Source of the DNA: Parasporobacterium sp.
GTDB taxonomy: Bacteria > Bacillota > Clostridia > Lachnospirales > Lachnospiraceae
Assembly (NCBI GenBank): GCA_017510065.1
Contig: JAFWOB010000137.1
Location: 62,001-126,000 of the forward strand
Length of the DNA: 64,000 nucleotides
Direction of reading: 5' to 3'
A program made the translations under genes and the position numbers. Numbering within the stretch: the first letter of the stretch is position 1; every line of letters begins with the position of its first letter. A model generated the notes under the pieces. That model did no database searches and was not told the DNA's origin. It worked only from the letters and a program-made list of their open reading frames with translations. Shown piece by piece: positions 8,711-18,799 of this stretch.

Positions 8711-11332
8711 TTATAGAAGTTCTTTTACTTTTTCCATCAGAGCGTCAATACCGGAAGGATTCTTGCCGCCGGCCTGTGCCATGTTCGGCCGGCCTCCGCC
8801 GCCTCCTCCGATCAGGGGAGCAATCTGTTTGATAATGTTGCCTGCATGGACTCCCTTTTTGATTGCCCCGTCCGTGGCGGTTACGATCAGGTTGACCTTA
8901 CCTTCTGTTTCAGAAACGAGTACAACCAATCCTTCTTTGATCTCACCCTTGATCTGGTCTCCCAGTTCTCTCAGCTGGTTCATGTCCAGGCCCTTCAATT
9001 TTCTGGTGACAAGCGAGGTACCGTTAATATCCTGTACTTCAACAGCTCCTAAAGATTCTTTGGCTGCTTCGCTCTTCATACGGTCAATCTCAGACTGCAG
9101 CTCCCTGATCTGGGAAAGCAGATCTTCGATCCTCTTCGGCAGCGCTTCAGGATTCACTTTTGCCCTGGCAGCGGCTGTATGCAGTGTCTGTTCCATATCC
9201 GCATAATAGTTAAGAACAGCCTGTCCTGTGATCGCTTCGATCCTGCGGACGCCGGAAGCAACAGAACCTTCGGATATGATCTTAAAAGGTCCTATGACTC
9301 CGGTATTGCTGACATGGGTGCCGCCGCAGAGTTCTACAGAATAGTCTCCCATATTGACGACACGGACTTTTTCTCCGTATTTTTCTCCAAACAGCGCCAT
9401 GGCTCCTGTTTTTCTCGCTTCGTCCAGTGACATGATGTCTGTGCGTACAGGAAGTGCCTCTTCAATCTTTTCATTGACGATCTTTTCCACTTTCCGGATC
9501 TCATCTGTGGAAAGACCCGAAAAATGAGTAAAGTCGAAACGCAGCCTGTCAGCGTTCACACTGGAACCTGCCTGCTCTACATGATCTCCAAGCACTTCCC
9601 TCAGGGCTGCCTGCAGAAGATGAGTAGCGCTGTGGTTTTTCGCTGTCATGGCACGTTCCTGGTCAAATACCGTAAGAGTTACCTGATCCCCCAGAACAAA
9701 CTGCCCTTTTGCAACAACGCCCACGTGACCTGTCACACCGTTTGCGAGATTGATCACATCTTTGACATCAAACTGAGCCGTCTGAGTTGTGATTACGCCG
9801 TGATCCGCTTCCTGGCCGCCCTTTGTCGCATAAAACGGGGTTCTGGCAGTAATGATGGTACCGACATCGCCCTCTGCCAATGTCTCGACTACCGCTTCTT
9901 CCGTGGTCAGTGCCGTGATTGCGGAAACGTCTTTCAGTGTTTCATATCCTGTAAATTCGCTCGTCAGGGTAAGAGGAAGCTGTTCATAGACGGTTGCGTC
10001 CGCACCCATGTAATTGGTGGTCTTTCTGGCCTTTCTTGCTGTCTCTCTCTGGTTCTGCATTTCTTGTGCAAAACCATCCTCGTCGATCGTCATGCCATGC
10101 TCTTCCAGAACATCCCTGGTAAGATCCAGCGGGAATCCATAGGTATCATACAGGCGGAAAGCATCGGCACCGCTTAAAACAGTGCTGCCCTTTGCCTTGT
10201 CGGCATCCAGCATCTCATTCAGGATCTTCATACCCTGATCCAGTGTCTTATAAAACTTTTCCTCTTCGTTGGTCAGAGTATTCAGGATCATAGCCTTTTT
10301 GTCTTCCAGCTCCGGATATGCGTCTTTTGAACATTCAATAACCGTTTCTGCAAGAACCGGCATAAAATGATCCGGAATCTGGAGCATACGGATATGTCTT
10401 GCCGCACGACGGATCAGACGACGCAGAACATACCCTCTTCCTTCATTGGATGCATTGATCCCGTCCGAGATCATGAACGTAGCAGAACGGATATGGTCTG
10501 TGATCAATCGGACAGAAATGTCCTTCTTCTCATCCTCATGATAATTGATGTGCGCTGCTTCACATACCTTGTCACGGATCGCACAGATGGTATCCACGTC
10601 AAAAATGGAATCTACATTCTGAGATACCACTGCAAGCCGTTCCAGTCCCATACCGGTATCAATATTCTTGGTCTCCAGCTCCGTATATCCGCCTTTTCCG
10701 TCACCGTCAAACTGGGTAAAAACGTCGTTCCAGACTTCCATATAACGGTCGCAGTCACATCCCACGGTACATTCAGGTCTTCCACAGCCGTATTTTTCCC
10801 CACGGTCATAGTAAACCTCTGAACATGGACCGCAGGGGCCTGCACCATGTTCCCAGAAATTATCTTCCTTACCGAAACGGAAGATCCGGTCTTTTGGTAT
10901 TCCGATCACTTTATTCCAGATATCAAACGCCTCGTCATCATCCAGGTAAACAGAAGGATACAGTCTGTCCGGCTCCAGTCCCACATGCTCTGTCAAAAAT
11001 TCCCATGTCCATTTCAAGGCATCCAGTTTGAAATAATCGCCAAATGAAAAGTTGCCCAGCATTTCAAAGAATGTGCCGTGCCGTGCTGTTTTACCTACAT
11101 TTTCAATGTCACCTGTCCGGATGCATTTCTGACAGGTAGTCACCCGCTTTCTGGGCGGAACTTCCTGTCCTGTGAAATACGGTTTTAATGGTGCCATTCC
11201 TGCATTGATCAGCAGAAGGCTCTTGTCATTATGTGGGACCAGGGAAAAGCTCTTCATCACCAGATGGCCTTTGCTTTCGAAAAAGTTCAGGAACATCTGT
11301 CTTAATTCATTTACTCCGTATGATTCGTGCAT
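8711..11332 (-). CDS. alaS: Alanine--tRNA ligase
   Basis: Charges tRNA-Ala. It has 873 aa with the class II aminoacylation domain (RQMFLNFFESKGH near the start), the editing domain with HSATHLLQAALREVLG and CGGTHVSNTG zinc-site motifs, a coiled linker, and the C-terminal DHHA1 domain ending in a run of glycines (GGGGGGRPNMAQAGGK). A GGAGG site precedes the ATG. The 33-bp gap to tyrS has no room for a T-box leader. Confidence 0.98.
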   Translation of the reverse strand: MHESYGVNELRQMFLNFFESKGHLVMKSFSLVPHNDKSLLLINAGMAPLKPYFTGQEVPPRKRVTTCQKCIRTGDIENVGKTARHGTFFEMLGNFSFGDYFKLDALKWTWEFLTEHVGLEPDRLYPSVYLDDDEAFDIWNKVIGIPKDRIFRFGKEDNFWEHGAGPCGPCSEVYYDRGEKYGCGRPECTVGCDCDRYMEVWNDVFTQFDGDGKGGYTELETKNIDTGMGLERLAVVSQNVDSIFDVDTICAIRDKVCEAAHINYHEDEKKDISVRLITDHIRSATFMISDGINASNEGRGYVLRRLIRRAARHIRMLQIPDHFMPVLAETVIECSKDAYPELEDKKAMILNTLTNEEEKFYKTLDQGMKILNEMLDADKAKGSTVLSGADAFRLYDTYGFPLDLTRDVLEEHGMTIDEDGFAQEMQNQRETARKARKTTNYMGADATVYEQLPLTLTSEFTGYETLKDVSAITALTTEEAVVETLAEGDVGTIITARTPFYATKGGQEADHGVITTQTAQFDVKDVINLANGVTGHVGVVAKGQFVLGDQVTLTVFDQERAMTAKNHSATHLLQAALREVLGDHVEQAGSSVNADRLRFDFTHFSGLSTDEIRKVEKIVNEKIEEALPVRTDIMSLDEARKTGAMALFGEKYGEKVRVVNMGDYSVELCGGTHVSNTGVIGPFKIISEGSVASGVRRIEAITGQAVLNYYADMEQTLHTAAARAKVNPEALPKRIEDLLSQIRELQSEIDRMKSEAAKESLGAVEVQDINGTSLVTRKLKGLDMNQLRELGDQIKGEIKEGLVVLVSETEGKVNLIVTATDGAIKKGVHAGNIIKQIAPLIGGGGGGRPNMAQAGGKNPSGIDALMEKVKELL

Positions 11333-11365
11333 GTTGATATTGCCTCCAAAATAAATAATCTAATG

Positions 11366-12589
11366 TTATTTTATGACTACTTTAACGGATTTCTTTTTGC
11401 CTTTGCGCAGCACCAGTGCGCCGTCTGTTAATTCGTAATCCGTCAGTTTGCTCTTGATGTCGGAAACCTTAGCTTCACCGATGAGAACGCCGCCGCCTTC
11501 GATCAGACGTCTGCCTTCGGAACGGGTAGATGCCAGGCCGCTGTCTACCAGGCCCTGGATCACATCCGCTGCCTCAAAAGCTTCTTTGCTGTATTCAAAC
11601 GTCGGCATATGATCACTCATGCCGGAACCTGCAAATACTTCTCTGGCAGCTTTCTGTGCCTTTTCTGCTTCTTCCTCTCCGTGCACGATCTTTGTGATCT
11701 CATAAGCCAGCACTTCTTTTGCCTTGTTGATCTCAGCGCCTTCCAGTGCTCCGAGCCTTCTGACTTCCTCCATGGGAAGGAAGGTCAGCAGTCCGAGGCA
11801 CTGCTCCACCTTGACGTCTTCGATATTTCTCCAGTACTGATAGAACTCATACGGAGATGTTTTCAGGGGATCCAGCCACAGAGCTCCCTTGACGGTTTTA
11901 CCCATCTTGGTTCCGTCAGATGTTGTAAGAAGCGTTAACGTCAGTCCATAAGCAGGTTTTTGTTCTTTTCTGCGGATCAGTTCCACACCGCCGATGATAT
12001 TACTCCACTGATCGTCTCCACCCATTTCCAGCACGACATCGTGCATCTGGTTGAGCTTCAGGAAATCATAGGACTGCATGATCATATAGTTGAACTCGAA
12101 GAAGGTAAGACCTCTTTCCATTCTCTGCTTATAACATTCTGCTGTAAGCATCCTGTTGACAGAAAAATGAACGCCGACTTCCCTGAGGAATTCAACATAG
12201 TTGAGATTCAGCAGCCAGTCCGCATTATTCTCAAAAATCATTTTGCCTTCTGATGTATCGAGAAAACGGCCGATCTGCTCCTTGAAGCGTTCGACATTAT
12301 GATCGATCGTCTCTTTGGTCATCATCTTGCGCATATCACTTTTTCCGGAAGGATCTCCAACCATGGTCGTTCCGCCGCCCATCAGGGCAACCGGTACATG
12401 GCCGGCCCGCTGCATATGCATCATCGCCATGATCGTAAGAAAATGTCCTGCCGTCAGGGAATCTGCAGTGGCATCAAAACCGATATAGAATTTCACTTTC
12501 TCCTTTCCGAGTAATTCGCGGAGTTCCTCGGGATGCGTACACTGCGCAATATAACCTCTCTCCTCCAGTAAATCATATACATTAGACAT
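11366..12589 (-). CDS. tyrS: Tyrosine--tRNA ligase
   Basis: Class I synthetase charging tRNA-Tyr. It has 407 aa with an HIGH-type signature in the [14 protein letters not shown] segment, KMGKT as the KMSKS loop, and a C-terminal S4 RNA-binding domain (about residues 340-407). An ATG 15 bp further upstream exists, but its next bases form the GGAGG ribosome-binding site of the ATG at 12589, so I start there. The gap to the CBS gene is about 26 bp, with no T-box. Confidence 0.97.
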   Translation of the reverse strand: MSNVYDLLEERGYIAQCTHPEELRELLGKEKVKFYIGFDATADSLTAGHFLTIMAMMHMQRAGHVPVALMGGGTTMVGDPSGKSDMRKMMTKETIDHNVERFKEQIGRFLDTSEGKMIFENNADWLLNLNYVEFLREVGVHFSVNRMLTAECYKQRMERGLTFFEFNYMIMQSYDFLKLNQMHDVVLEMGGDDQWSNIIGGVELIRRKEQKPAYGLTLTLLTTSDGTKMGKTVKGALWLDPLKTSPYEFYQYWRNIEDVKVEQCLGLLTFLPMEEVRRLGALEGAEINKAKEVLAYEITKIVHGEEEAEKAQKAAREVFAGSGMSDHMPTFEYSKEAFEAADVIQGLVDSGLASTRSEGRRLIEGGGVLIGEAKVSDIKSKLTDYELTDGALVLRKGKKKSVKVVIK

Positions 12590-12615
12590 TTTCTTTTCCT
12601 CCAAAAAATGTATTT

Positions 12616-13056
12616 TTAACTTTCAAACAGATCTTTTTCATTCGGATGTTCCTTATGATAACGGTCATTCATCCAGGTCATGATAGATTTTCTTGTAATG
12701 ATGCCGATAAAACTGTAGTCGTCATCAACAACCGGTACAAAATTCTGGTCCAGGGCGATGGTAACGATCTCTTCCATCGTTGTGGTCCCCCCGTTCACAG
12801 CTTTATATTCTCTTGTCCGCTTCACCTTCTGGACCGGGAAGTCTGCGGAATCCTTAACGGACAGATCAAAATTTTCCTTAATACATCCCAAAAGATCGCT
12901 TGTGGTGATCGTCCCGATATAACGTCCGTTTTTGTTGATCAGCGGGATCGAAAAATAATTGTGCCGGTCGAAGATCTGCATGGCCTTAAATATAGATGCA
13001 TCATCATACACATAGTCCACTTCACTTTTCGGCGTCAGAAAAAAAAGTATGTTCAA
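12616..13056 (-). CDS. CBS-domain protein (tandem CBS pair)
   Basis: A stand-alone CBS-pair protein of 146 aa, probably binding an adenine nucleotide. CBS1 covers about residues 15-60 ([19 protein letters not shown]) and CBS2 about 90-130 ([20 protein letters not shown]). The best start is a TTG at 13056 with AAGGAGG seven bases upstream; an in-frame ATG at 13077 would contain that ribosome-binding site. It is co-directional with tyrS. Its partner and ligand cannot be read from the sequence. Confidence 0.85.
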   Translation of the reverse strand: MNILFFLTPKSEVDYVYDDASIFKAMQIFDRHNYFSIPLINKNGRYIGTITTSDLLGCIKENFDLSVKDSADFPVQKVKRTREYKAVNGGTTTMEEIVTIALDQNFVPVVDDDYSFIGIITRKSIMTWMNDRYHKEHPNEKDLFES

Positions 13057-13075
13057 AATGTTTCCTCCTTCTTGC

Positions 13076-13103
13076 ATGCAGTAAAACCCCCATTTTTCTG
13101 CAT
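13076..13103. repeat. Palindromic hairpin between exonuclease gene and CBS gene
   Basis: ATGCAGTAAAA and TTTTTCTGCAT form a 10-of-11-bp stem with a C-rich loop, just before the CBS-gene ribosome-binding site. There is no long T-tract on the minus strand, so it is not a clear terminator. It shares its ATGCAGTAAAA...CTGCAT arms with the hairpin at 41215-41257. Confidence 0.5.
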
Positions 13104-13115
13104 CGATTGATTATA

Positions 13116-14210
13116 TTATAAACAGGAGACCAAATCAAGGATATCCTTTGCCATACAGGTCAGGATCTCCTGCGCTCTGCCGTCTTTTTGCTCCAGCATT
13201 CCGTACAGTTCTTCCCAATCCGCGTAAACCGTTTTTCTGTCTTCTCCGAAATAATACGCTGCAACAGATTCTGAATGGATTTCAGGCAGAAATCTTCCCT
13301 CTTTCCTGATAAAGCAGTTTTTCGAATTTGCCTTCACTCTTCTGGAACGGTCCAGGAACTGTGCGACATCTTTATGGATCACCCGGTCTTCTTCCGGAAG
13401 ATAATAATAATCAGAAACATTCGGAAGCGGCAGTTTAGCACTTCCTCTTTTCATCTTTCTTCGAATATAGAAATCCCTGCCGGAACCAGAAAGAAGAAGA
13501 TCTTCCTTCAGCCTTTGCTCAAATGCCACTGGCAGCTGCTGTTCTGTCCGGTAGCGAAAGACCGCTTCATTTTCCTCTTCCCCGGCAGAAACAAACAAAA
13601 ATGCTCCTTCCAGAAGTTTCGTATAAGACAGTATGGGCATGATCTTAAGCATTCCCTGCAGATCATCATGATTATGAAGCAGTAGAAGATTTTTCGCTTC
13701 TTCCCCGCCGGTTTTTTCATATTCATAGTAGACAGGGATCAAAAGTCCCCCGCTGTACCTGTCGTCCCGCTCGATCCCGAGAAACTGTTCAATGGATTTC
13801 TGTGACATACTGGAAAGTCCCAGCAGACGTCTTGCTCTTTTTGCTTTTCGGTAGATATCAAAACTTTCGTGCGAGGAAAATGAGGACTCTATCCCGTAGT
13901 AGTCACATTTATAGCGAAGATACGGAATGTCGAATCCATCCCCGTTAAAATGCACCAGCACACGGAACTTGTCCGCAAAAGCCGTAAATTCCCGAAGGAT
14001 ATCATATTCATCTCCCGCATTTTCCGTCAGATACTGCCTGAGGACCCAGTTTCCGTCCTCATACCAGGCACATCCGATCAGATAAACCTGTGTGGTCTCC
14101 TTCTTCAGACCAGTCGTTTCAATATCAAAAAGAAGCATTTCCTCCAAAGGGCAAATGCTTCTCATGTCATATTCCGGTTGGAACCCGGCCTGTCCGGTAA
14201 TGATCTTCAT
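13116..14210 (-). CDS. YprB-like RNase H-fold 3'-5' exonuclease
   Basis: Predicted DEDD-type exonuclease of the RNase_H_2 / YprB family, 364 aa. The first acidic motif is LLFDIETTG (residues about 27-35). The second is VHFNGDGFDIPYLR, and HNHDDLQGM near residue 225 provides the last acidic pair. The C-terminal 130 residues are poorly conserved and may bind substrate. It begins 3 bp after murF with only a weak ribosome-binding site, so coupling is likely. The substrate is unknown. Confidence 0.8.
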   Translation of the reverse strand: MKIITGQAGFQPEYDMRSICPLEEMLLFDIETTGLKKETTQVYLIGCAWYEDGNWVLRQYLTENAGDEYDILREFTAFADKFRVLVHFNGDGFDIPYLRYKCDYYGIESSFSSHESFDIYRKAKRARRLLGLSSMSQKSIEQFLGIERDDRYSGGLLIPVYYEYEKTGGEEAKNLLLLHNHDDLQGMLKIMPILSYTKLLEGAFLFVSAGEEENEAVFRYRTEQQLPVAFEQRLKEDLLLSGSGRDFYIRRKMKRGSAKLPLPNVSDYYYLPEEDRVIHKDVAQFLDRSRRVKANSKNCFIRKEGRFLPEIHSESVAAYYFGEDRKTVYADWEELYGMLEQKDGRAQEILTCMAKDILDLVSCL

Positions 14211-14213
14211 CTG

Positions 14214-15590
14214 TTACATTTCCTTAAGCGCATCTACGATCTCATAAAAATGCATGGAGTTGGATGCCTTTACCAGGATCGAATCACCCGGTTCCAGGAT
14301 TTCAGGCAAAGCATCTATGCATTCCTTATTATCATGGAACAGTTCCACCTGGTTGTCTGAACTCATCCTGGCAGCCATATAGGTTTTTTCACTCCTGGTT
14401 CCAACGCAGACGATCACATCTGTTCCTGCTTTTGCGGCATATTTGCCGACGCGGAAATGCAGTTTGTCTGAATGCTCCCCGAGTTCCAGCATATCTCCCA
14501 GGATCGCGACCTTTCTCCCCGGCATCTTCTGCAGCAGATCGATGGAGGATTCCATGGATTTCGGAGAAGCATTGTAGCAGTCATCCAGGATCATGAAAGA
14601 CTTTGTCTTTATGATATTGCCGCGTCCGTCCGCATTTTTCAGTCCGGCAAGAGCCGTTTTGATCTGCATCGGAGAGATGCCCATCATAAGTCCTACATCA
14701 GCCGCTGCCAGGGCATTATAGATGTTCTGGATACCCGGTACAGGCAGTTCTATATGAACGGACATTTTTCCGCCGCCGTCCCGCATGATCATATCAAATT
14801 CCGTTCCGGCAAGCCCTTTATCCACAACCTTCTGGGCGGTGACCTGGCATCCATTTCCCATTCCGAAGAAGGATGGTCTGATCCCCCTTGCGCTTACGAT
14901 CGTGGAAAGTTTATCATCATCTCCGTTCAGGACGATCTTACCGTTCTGATCCATATAATTGAAGATCTCAGACTTCGCCTGCAGGATTCCTTCTCTGGTG
15001 CCGAAATGTTCGAGATGGCTTTCTCCTATATTGGTGATCACAGCAATATCCGGTCTGGCCATACGGGCCAGTTCGTTCATTTCTCCATGATCGGAGATCC
15101 CCATTTCAACGACTGCGACCTCCGTCCTGTCGTCGATTCCAAACAGCGTAAAAGGAACGCCCCATTGATTGTTCAGATTTCCTTTTGTCTTATGCACCCG
15201 ATAACGCTTCGCAAGCACCGCTGCGACAAATTCTTTTGTACTGGTCTTTCCGACGCTGCCGGTAATGCCGACAACTTTAATCCCTGTGGTTTTTCTGTAA
15301 AAAGCCGCAATCTTCTGTGCAGCATCCAGAACCGAATCCACCAGTACATAAGGTCCTGACAGAGGAAGTTTTCTCTCACAGATCACAGCAAGAGCACCGT
15401 TATCCAGCACCTGCTGCGCATAATTATGACCGTCTGTTCGTTCTCCCTTGATGCAGAGGAACACACAGTTGTCAGAAACCTTTCTGCTGTCATGTATGAT
15501 CGCGGATACTTCTGTATCCATATTTCCCCGGCCGTTGTAAACTTTTCCTCCGGTAACATCTTGTATTGTTTTTAAAGTAATATTTTTCAT
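14214..15590 (-). CDS. murF: UDP-MurNAc-tripeptide--D-Ala-D-Ala ligase
   Basis: Adds the D-Ala-D-Ala dipeptide to the peptidoglycan precursor in the cytoplasm. It has 458 aa with the Mur-ligase ATP loop GITGSVGKTSTKEF, NLNNQWGVP, GDMLELG and LDDCYNASPKSM. It is followed by the exonuclease gene and preceded by ddl, whose product supplies the D-Ala-D-Ala substrate; this pairing supports both calls. Confidence 0.97.
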   Translation of the reverse strand: MKNITLKTIQDVTGGKVYNGRGNMDTEVSAIIHDSRKVSDNCVFLCIKGERTDGHNYAQQVLDNGALAVICERKLPLSGPYVLVDSVLDAAQKIAAFYRKTTGIKVVGITGSVGKTSTKEFVAAVLAKRYRVHKTKGNLNNQWGVPFTLFGIDDRTEVAVVEMGISDHGEMNELARMARPDIAVITNIGESHLEHFGTREGILQAKSEIFNYMDQNGKIVLNGDDDKLSTIVSARGIRPSFFGMGNGCQVTAQKVVDKGLAGTEFDMIMRDGGGKMSVHIELPVPGIQNIYNALAAADVGLMMGISPMQIKTALAGLKNADGRGNIIKTKSFMILDDCYNASPKSMESSIDLLQKMPGRKVAILGDMLELGEHSDKLHFRVGKYAAKAGTDVIVCVGTRSEKTYMAARMSSDNQVELFHDNKECIDALPEILEPGDSILVKASNSMHFYEIVDALKEM

Positions 15591-15634
15591 ACTTTCTGTC
15601 TCCGTTTATCAGGACAACCCTTTTTATTAGGAAA

Positions 15635-16645
15635 TCATTTTCGAAGGGAGATGTCAATGATTTTTTCGCACAGTTCCGGGTAACTGATTCCCACCGCAGC
15701 TGCCTCCTGCGGTACCAGGGAAGTGTCTGTCATACCCGGCAGGGAATTTGCTTCCAGGGCATACAGCTCCATCGAAGGAGTCAATATATAATCGATCCTG
15801 TAATAGACCGACAGCCCGATGATCTGCCCGAACCGTACAGAAGAAGCAGACATTTCGGCAAGGACCTCTTTAGGGATATCCGCCGGACAGACTTCTTTGG
15901 TAAATCCACTGTATTTATTGGTATAATCGTACCATGCGCCTTCCTCCGGACAGATTTCCACAGGAGGGAGCGCCGTTCCGTCAAGAACAGCCTGGGTCAG
16001 TTCTCTTCCTTCTATATATTCCTCGACCAGTACCGTGTCATCAAACCGGAAGCATTCTTCCAGTGCGTCCGCAAACTGTTCCTGTTTCATCACAAGCATG
16101 ACACCGACAGACGAACCTCCGTTGCTCGGCTTGATCACACAGGGAGCCTTGATTTCGATCTCTTCCTGATGGTAATCCCCCTTTTTCAGCGTGATACCCT
16201 TGGGCATACGGATAAAAGGAGATACTCTTTTTTTGGTTTCATCCTTGCTCATGGCGATTCCTGACGCTTCAGGTCCCGAACCTGTATAAGGAATGTGTTC
16301 TGCTTCAAAGGCAGCCTGCACCTTGCCGTCTTCCCCATTCTCTCCATGGAGGCCGATAAATACGATATCAGCCTGCCGGCAGATCTCAAGAACATTGGGG
16401 CCGAACAGGCCGGTTTCCCTGATACGTTCCGGGGTAATCTCTCCGTTACGTTGTCTGAGTCCTTCCGCAACAGCATTAAAATCCTGTTCTTCGTCAAATG
16501 ACAGCATGTTCTCCGTTCCGAAAAAAACGTCTGTCATGATCACTTTATGGCCTCTTTCTTTGAGTGCTTTTGCCACCTTGCAGGAGGACCTGAGCGAAAC
16601 CTCTCTTTCGGAACTTATCCCTCCGCATAATATAACGATATTCAT
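15635..16645 (-). CDS. ddl: D-alanine--D-alanine ligase
   Basis: ATP-grasp ligase that makes D-Ala-D-Ala for MurF. It has 336 aa; the N-terminus MNIVILCGGISSEREVSLRS is diagnostic, IGLHGENGEDG follows, and the ATP-grasp part has VIKPSNGGSSVGV and ALEANSLPGMT. Two starts are possible: GTG at 16654 or ATG at 16645. The ATG has AGGTG at proper spacing and matches the family N-terminus. Confidence 0.95.
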   Translation of the reverse strand: MNIVILCGGISSEREVSLRSSCKVAKALKERGHKVIMTDVFFGTENMLSFDEEQDFNAVAEGLRQRNGEITPERIRETGLFGPNVLEICRQADIVFIGLHGENGEDGKVQAAFEAEHIPYTGSGPEASGIAMSKDETKKRVSPFIRMPKGITLKKGDYHQEEIEIKAPCVIKPSNGGSSVGVMLVMKQEQFADALEECFRFDDTVLVEEYIEGRELTQAVLDGTALPPVEICPEEGAWYDYTNKYSGFTKEVCPADIPKEVLAEMSASSVRFGQIIGLSVYYRIDYILTPSMELYALEANSLPGMTDTSLVPQEAAAVGISYPELCEKIIDISLRK

Positions 16646-16697
16646 ATCTGTCACCTGCTTTCCTGGTCAGTATCATCATTTTTCTAAAGTGCCGACC

Positions 16698-16726
16698 ATA
16701 ATAACATACTTCCTGTTTTAATGCAA
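16698..16726 (-). promoter_or_regulatory. Promoter for ddl-murF-exonuclease
   Basis: Reading the minus strand, TTGCAT (16721-16726) and TATTAT (16698-16703) are separated by 17 bp, with TG one base before the -10 box (extended -10). It lies about 50 bp upstream of ddl. Confidence 0.65.
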
Positions 16727-16744
16727 AACCGGTCCGGTGTATTC

Positions 16745-18796
16745 TTACAGTAGGATCGTATTTTTCGGATCAGAACATTTCTCTTCCAGGGCAGAGCGCT
16801 CTGATTCAGACAGCTGGACAGTTCCCTTCAGGATATTGTCTGCTGCTTCTGCAGCCAATGAAGCGAGCTCTCCGTCCCGGTAGATATCGAAGGAAGCAAA
16901 GGCCAGCGCACCCGACTGCCTGATCCCCATCAGTTCTCCGGGTCCTCTCAGTTCCAGATCTTTTGCCGCAATCTCAAACCCATTGTTGGAATGATTCAGG
17001 ATCTGCAGCCTGTTCACGGCTTCTTCCGAACGGCTTCCGGAAACAAAAATACAGTAACTCTGATCTTTTCCCCTGCCGACCCGGCCTCTTAGCTGATGAA
17101 GAGCGGCCAGCCCAAACCGGTTGGCATCCTCCACCATCATGACAGTTGCATTCGGAACATCCACTCCTACCTCGATCACCGTTGTCGAGACCAGGACATC
17201 GATCTCCCCGCGGGAAAATTTACCCATGATCTCATTTTTTTTGGAAGCACTCATAGGGCCTGTCAGTTTCCCGATCCGGATGGAAGGATCCAGGATGTCC
17301 CGCAGCATTTCCGTATAATCCTCCACATTAGCTGCTTCGATTCCCTCTGAATATTCCACAAGAGGACAGATAATATATGCCTGATGACCCGCTTTGACCT
17401 GGTTGGTGATGAAACGGTAGGCATTTTCATGATAGGAATCATCAACAACTGCATTTTTGATGGGCAGACGGTTAGCAGGGACCTGATCGATCACGCTGAC
17501 ATCCATGTCTCCATAGAGAATGAGCGCCAATGTCCTCGGGATCGGCGTTGCACTCATCACGATCATATGAGGCATGGACCCGCCGCCTTTTTCCGCCAGG
17601 GCTTCCCTCTGCCTGATACCGAAACGATGCTGTTCATCGGTGATCGCCAAAGCCAGGTTTTTAAACACAACCTTCTCCTGGATCAGAGCATGGGTCCCGA
17701 TCAGGATATCGATCTTTCCGTCTTCCAGGGCATTGTAAACTGCTCGTTTTTCCAACGCTGTCATGGATCCTGTCAGAAGGGATACATGCAAAGGCACGTT
17801 ACTGTCCCGGAACAGTCGGCTGACAGTTTCATAATGCTGCTCTGCCAATACTTCCGTCGGCGCCATAAACGCCCCCTGATAGCCTGCAAACGCAGCATCC
17901 ATCAAAGCCGTTAGCGCAACGATCGTTTTCCCGGATCCCACATCGCCCTGTACCAGTCGGTTCATGCAGAAACCGCCGGACATATCCGCTTCGATTTCCC
18001 GCAGCACCTTTTTCTGTGCCTGAGTCAGTTCATATGGCAGGCTGTTCAGAAAAGCATCTGTCTGAGGGTTCCTCGATATTTTCAGATCGGTTTCGGAAAG
18101 GTGCTTTGTTCCGTTTCGTTTCATGAGATAGATAAACAGAAAGATCTCTTCGAAAGACATCCTTTTCTGCGCTTTGACAAAGGCTTCCCGATCGGAAGGA
18201 AAATGAAGGTTTCTTACCGCAATGCTTCTTCTGCACAGACCGTATTCCTTTCGGACAGATTCCGGGAGAAACTCTTCCTCATCGATACGGTATAATTCTT
18301 CCGTCTGCAGAGCCTGCTTCACTGCCCTCGTCAGAAGAGCATTGGTAAGCCCCTTTGAAAGCGGATAAACAGGAGACATGGTCCCTTCCAGACGATCATA
18401 CTCTGCCAGGGAATACACCCTGGGCTGGTCGATCTGCGGGATCAGATACTTGCGGCTGATACGTCCCCTGAGCACACAGGGAATTCCGGCTTTGACCGTA
18501 TTTTTGATAAACGGAGCGTTAAACCAGACTGCCCGTATGGTGGCTCCGGTTTCATCCTTGAAAATGCTTTGGGAGATCAGAAGCTTTTTGGCTCTTCTTT
18601 CAGACACTTCCTGTATAAATACGCCGCGTACGGCAGCAAAAGACCTGCAGCCGATTTCCCCGACGGAACAAGGCGTGGAAAAAACTTCATAATCCCGCGG
18701 AAACAAAAACAGAAGATCCATGACATCATGGATCCCTGCTTTCTCCATTAACTGTTCTGTTTTTTCTCCTATGCCCTTAAGTTCTGTCAGTCTCAT
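16745..18796 (-). CDS. recG: ATP-dependent DNA helicase RecG
   Basis: Branch-migration helicase that remodels stalled forks and recombination intermediates. It has 683 aa with an N-terminal wedge/OB domain (about residues 50-160), then helicase motifs: I (GDVGSGKT), Ia (MAPTEVLAEQH), III (MSATPIPRT) and VI (QLRGRVGRG). The DEAH-like box reads DEQH (AITDEQHRFG), as is normal for RecG. It starts 3 bp after the FakA-like gene. Confidence 0.97.
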   Translation of the reverse strand: MRLTELKGIGEKTEQLMEKAGIHDVMDLLFLFPRDYEVFSTPCSVGEIGCRSFAAVRGVFIQEVSERRAKKLLISQSIFKDETGATIRAVWFNAPFIKNTVKAGIPCVLRGRISRKYLIPQIDQPRVYSLAEYDRLEGTMSPVYPLSKGLTNALLTRAVKQALQTEELYRIDEEEFLPESVRKEYGLCRRSIAVRNLHFPSDREAFVKAQKRMSFEEIFLFIYLMKRNGTKHLSETDLKISRNPQTDAFLNSLPYELTQAQKKVLREIEADMSGGFCMNRLVQGDVGSGKTIVALTALMDAAFAGYQGAFMAPTEVLAEQHYETVSRLFRDSNVPLHVSLLTGSMTALEKRAVYNALEDGKIDILIGTHALIQEKVVFKNLALAITDEQHRFGIRQREALAEKGGGSMPHMIVMSATPIPRTLALILYGDMDVSVIDQVPANRLPIKNAVVDDSYHENAYRFITNQVKAGHQAYIICPLVEYSEGIEAANVEDYTEMLRDILDPSIRIGKLTGPMSASKKNEIMGKFSRGEIDVLVSTTVIEVGVDVPNATVMMVEDANRFGLAALHQLRGRVGRGKDQSYCIFVSGSRSEEAVNRLQILNHSNNGFEIAAKDLELRGPGELMGIRQSGALAFASFDIYRDGELASLAAEAADNILKGTVQLSESERSALEEKCSDPKNTILL

Positions 18797-18799
18797 CTG

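Noticed and set aside
11333..12615. Possible T-box leaders upstream of alaS and tyrS
   Set aside because: The gaps before the two starts are only about 30 bp, too short for a T-box, and no such motif is visible.
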